Assembly: GCF_001485415.1 (NCBI RefSeq)
Contig: NZ_BCMQ01000001.1
Span: 372,001-436,000 of the forward strand
Length of the DNA stretch: 64,000 nt
Direction: 5' to 3'
Source of the DNA: Myroides odoratimimus
GTDB taxonomy: Bacteria; Bacteroidota; Bacteroidia; Flavobacteriales; Flavobacteriaceae
Below are positions 62,915-64,000 of this stretch, in pieces; the first letter of the stretch is position 1, and every line of letters begins with the position of its first letter. The notes under the pieces were generated by a model. That model had not been told where the DNA came from and made no database searches. It worked only from the letters and a program-made list of their open reading frames with translations. The position numbers were made by a program, and so were the translations under genes.

Positions 62915-63677
62915 CAGAATCAACACACTCTTCACCGAGAAGAAATCCAATATACTTTCGATCTACTTCACAGCTGGTTATCCTGCTATAGAAGACACCA
63001 TGACCATCTTAAAGAATCTAGATAACGCTGGTGTAGATTTAGTAGAAATAGGCATGCCTTTCTCAGATCCACTAGCAGACGGGCCAGTTATACAGCACAG
63101 TAGTGAGCAGGCTTTACTAAACGGTATTACAGTCTCTAAGCTATTCGAACAATTAAAAGAAATGAGACAGCACATTACTATACCTGTTGTCTTAATGGGG
63201 TATCTAAATCCAGTACTAAGATATGGTGTAGAGGCATTCATAGCGAAATGCGCAGAAGTAGGTGTAGATGGTATTATCCTTCCAGACTTACCTATGGACT
63301 ACTACTTATCCCATTTCAAGACACACTGTGATCAACACAACGTCAGTAATATCATGTTGATAAGTAATGATACTTCGATAGAACGTGTACGCCATATAGA
63401 TGAACAGACAAATGGTTTTATCTATTTAGTTTCTTCTAATGGAACCACAGGCTCTAACAAGTCTTTAGAAGAGCAACAAGCATACTATAAATACATTCAA
63501 GATTTAAAGCTTAAAAATCCTGCTCTTATCGGCTTTGGAGTAAGAGATAAACACACCTATAACCTGACCAATCAATATAGCTCAGGGGCGATTATAGGAA
63601 CAGCCTTTATGAAGCATATTAATGAACATGGCATTAGTGAGGAGAGTATCCATAACTTCATCAAAAGCATTAGGTAA
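62907..63677 (+). CDS. trpA: Tryptophan synthase alpha chain
   Basis: A 256-residue TIM barrel that releases indole from indoleglycerol phosphate. [18 protein letters not shown] (about 46-63) carries the catalytic Glu and Asp pair (E48, D59 or near), [12 protein letters not shown] (about 118-129) and GFGVRD (about 207-212) follow. Last gene of the trp operon. Confidence 0.98.
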   Translation: MNNRINTLFTEKKSNILSIYFTAGYPAIEDTMTILKNLDNAGVDLVEIGMPFSDPLADGPVIQHSSEQALLNGITVSKLFEQLKEMRQHITIPVVLMGYLNPVLRYGVEAFIAKCAEVGVDGIILPDLPMDYYLSHFKTHCDQHNVSNIMLISNDTSIERVRHIDEQTNGFIYLVSSNGTTGSNKSLEEQQAYYKYIQDLKLKNPALIGFGVRDKHTYNLTNQYSSGAIIGTAFMKHINEHGISEESIHNFIKSIR

Positions 63678-63733
63678 GTATAGCCCTAATTATGGCGAAT
63701 TCGCCACATTTAAGATTTAACGATATATACTAA

Positions 63734-63769
63734 ACAAAATAGGCAACTCATGCGAGTTGCCTATTTTGT
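63734..63769. terminator. Terminator between trpA and the FeoB accessory gene
   Basis: Arms 63734-63749 and 63754-63769 form a 16-bp perfect stem with a 4-nt loop. Flanking A and T make it bidirectional for trpA and the opposite-strand feo genes. Confidence 0.85.
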
Positions 63770-63787
63770 TATTTTAAAGAATGGTGA

Positions 63788-63919
63788 TTAAGAACATCCG
63801 CAGCTACCTCCGCCACAAGAACCTTTCTTATTCGTTTTATTCTTCCAAAAGCCTTTTTTAATGATGTACCCCAATGCAATAATTACAATTGCATAGGCAA
63901 TTATTTCTTGGTAACCCAT
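63788..63919 (-). CDS. FeoB-associated Cys-rich membrane protein
   Basis: A 43-residue protein, too short for most gene finders. An N-terminal membrane helix (EIIAYAIVIIALGYIIKK, about 5-22) is followed by a basic linker and a Cys/Gly-rich tail CGGGSCGCS. This matches the small FeoB-associated family that follows feoB in Bacteroidota. The context confirms it: the stop of the feoB gene lies 7 nt upstream on the same strand. It likely assists ferrous iron uptake or FeoB complex stability; the mechanism is inferred. Confidence 0.88.
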   Translation of the reverse strand: MGYQEIIAYAIVIIALGYIIKKGFWKNKTNKKGSCGGGSCGCS

Positions 63920-63926
63920 AATTACT

Positions 63927-64000
63927 TTATTTTAAAAGTTGATATGCTATTAAAGCTGCGACATACGCAAAAACAGTCATAAACACTAATTGGTAGATAG
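63927..64000 (-). CDS. feoB: Ferrous iron transporter FeoB (C-terminal end only)
   Basis: Only the last 24 codons or so are in the window, read from the right edge on the minus strand: IYQLVFMTVFAYVAALIAYQ and then LLK before the stop at 63927-63929. The hydrophobic helix and the neighbouring Cys-rich mini-protein are what is expected at the end of feoB, but the diagnostic GTPase domain is out of view, so the call rests on the tail sequence and context. Confidence 0.7.
   Translation of the reverse strand, partial: IYQLVFMTVFAYVAALIAYQLLK

Noticed and set aside
1..64000. CRISPR arrays, tRNA/rRNA genes, insertion sequences, prophage genes
   Set aside because: Searched by eye; no regular direct-repeat arrays, no cloverleaf candidates, no transposase, integrase or phage structural genes were recognised. 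A tRNA scan or HMM search would be the decisive check.

Overview
The window is one stretch of a low-GC Bacteroidota chromosome, most likely a marine or clinical Flavobacteriaceae member of the Myroides/Flavobacterium type. The evidence is the TAnnTTTG promoter -7 boxes close to start codons, the lack of Shine-Dalgarno sites, a type IX secretion (type B) C-terminal domain, a NuoG without the molybdopterin domain, the order yceD-rpmF-fabH-accB-accC, and a FeoB-associated Cys-rich mini-protein. The genus is an inference. No tRNA, rRNA, CRISPR array, insertion sequence or prophage was recognised. Most of the window is conserved core chromosome.

Layout. 1-8421: housekeeping genes, mostly on the minus strand (MBL-fold/persulfide dioxygenase-like protein cut by the window edge, orphan response regulator, asd, recJ, OsmC, rsmI with an acidic partner), then divergent tdk. 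8444-10597: MFS exporter, GNAT acetyltransferase and a small exported protein. 10873-18339: a minus-strand four-gene cluster of large secreted surface proteins (lectin/Ig/discoidin-like giant, repeat protein, small relative, type IX-sorted protein). This is the main accessory region. 19072-26443: enoyl-CoA hydratase-like gene, a tandem pair of outer-membrane-type paralogues, queD, lpxH, an HTTM-family membrane protein overlapping ribF, and a secreted EEP-fold phosphatase/nuclease. 26477-32032: zinc metallopeptidase and the rimP-nusA-infB operon, whose leader carries a terminator-like hairpin. 32203-36898: tandem UspA, an ECF sigma factor / 75-residue protein / channel-like membrane protein operon, ribE and pdxA. 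36949-40874: yceD-rpmF-fabH-accB-accC (fatty acid initiation). 41129: cold shock protein. 41539-54419: a complete 14-gene nuoA-N complex I operon behind a near-consensus promoter. 54913-55697: a frameshifted lipopolysaccharide-kinase-like gene. 56133: PfkB sugar kinase. 57178-63677: trpEGDCFBA with a leader peptide carrying three consecutive Trp codons and a strong attenuator hairpin. 63788-64000: FeoB accessory mini-protein and the C-terminus of feoB.

How the parts fit. Respiration (complex I), lipid initiation (FabH/Acc), translation and transcription factors, tryptophan synthesis and iron uptake form the backbone. The signals most worth following up are the trp attenuator, the hairpin in the rimP leader, the sigma/small-protein/channel operon, the secreted protein cluster, and three long intergenic gaps with similarly arranged inverted-repeat elements. 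I found no clear sign of a wholly new defence or mobile system.
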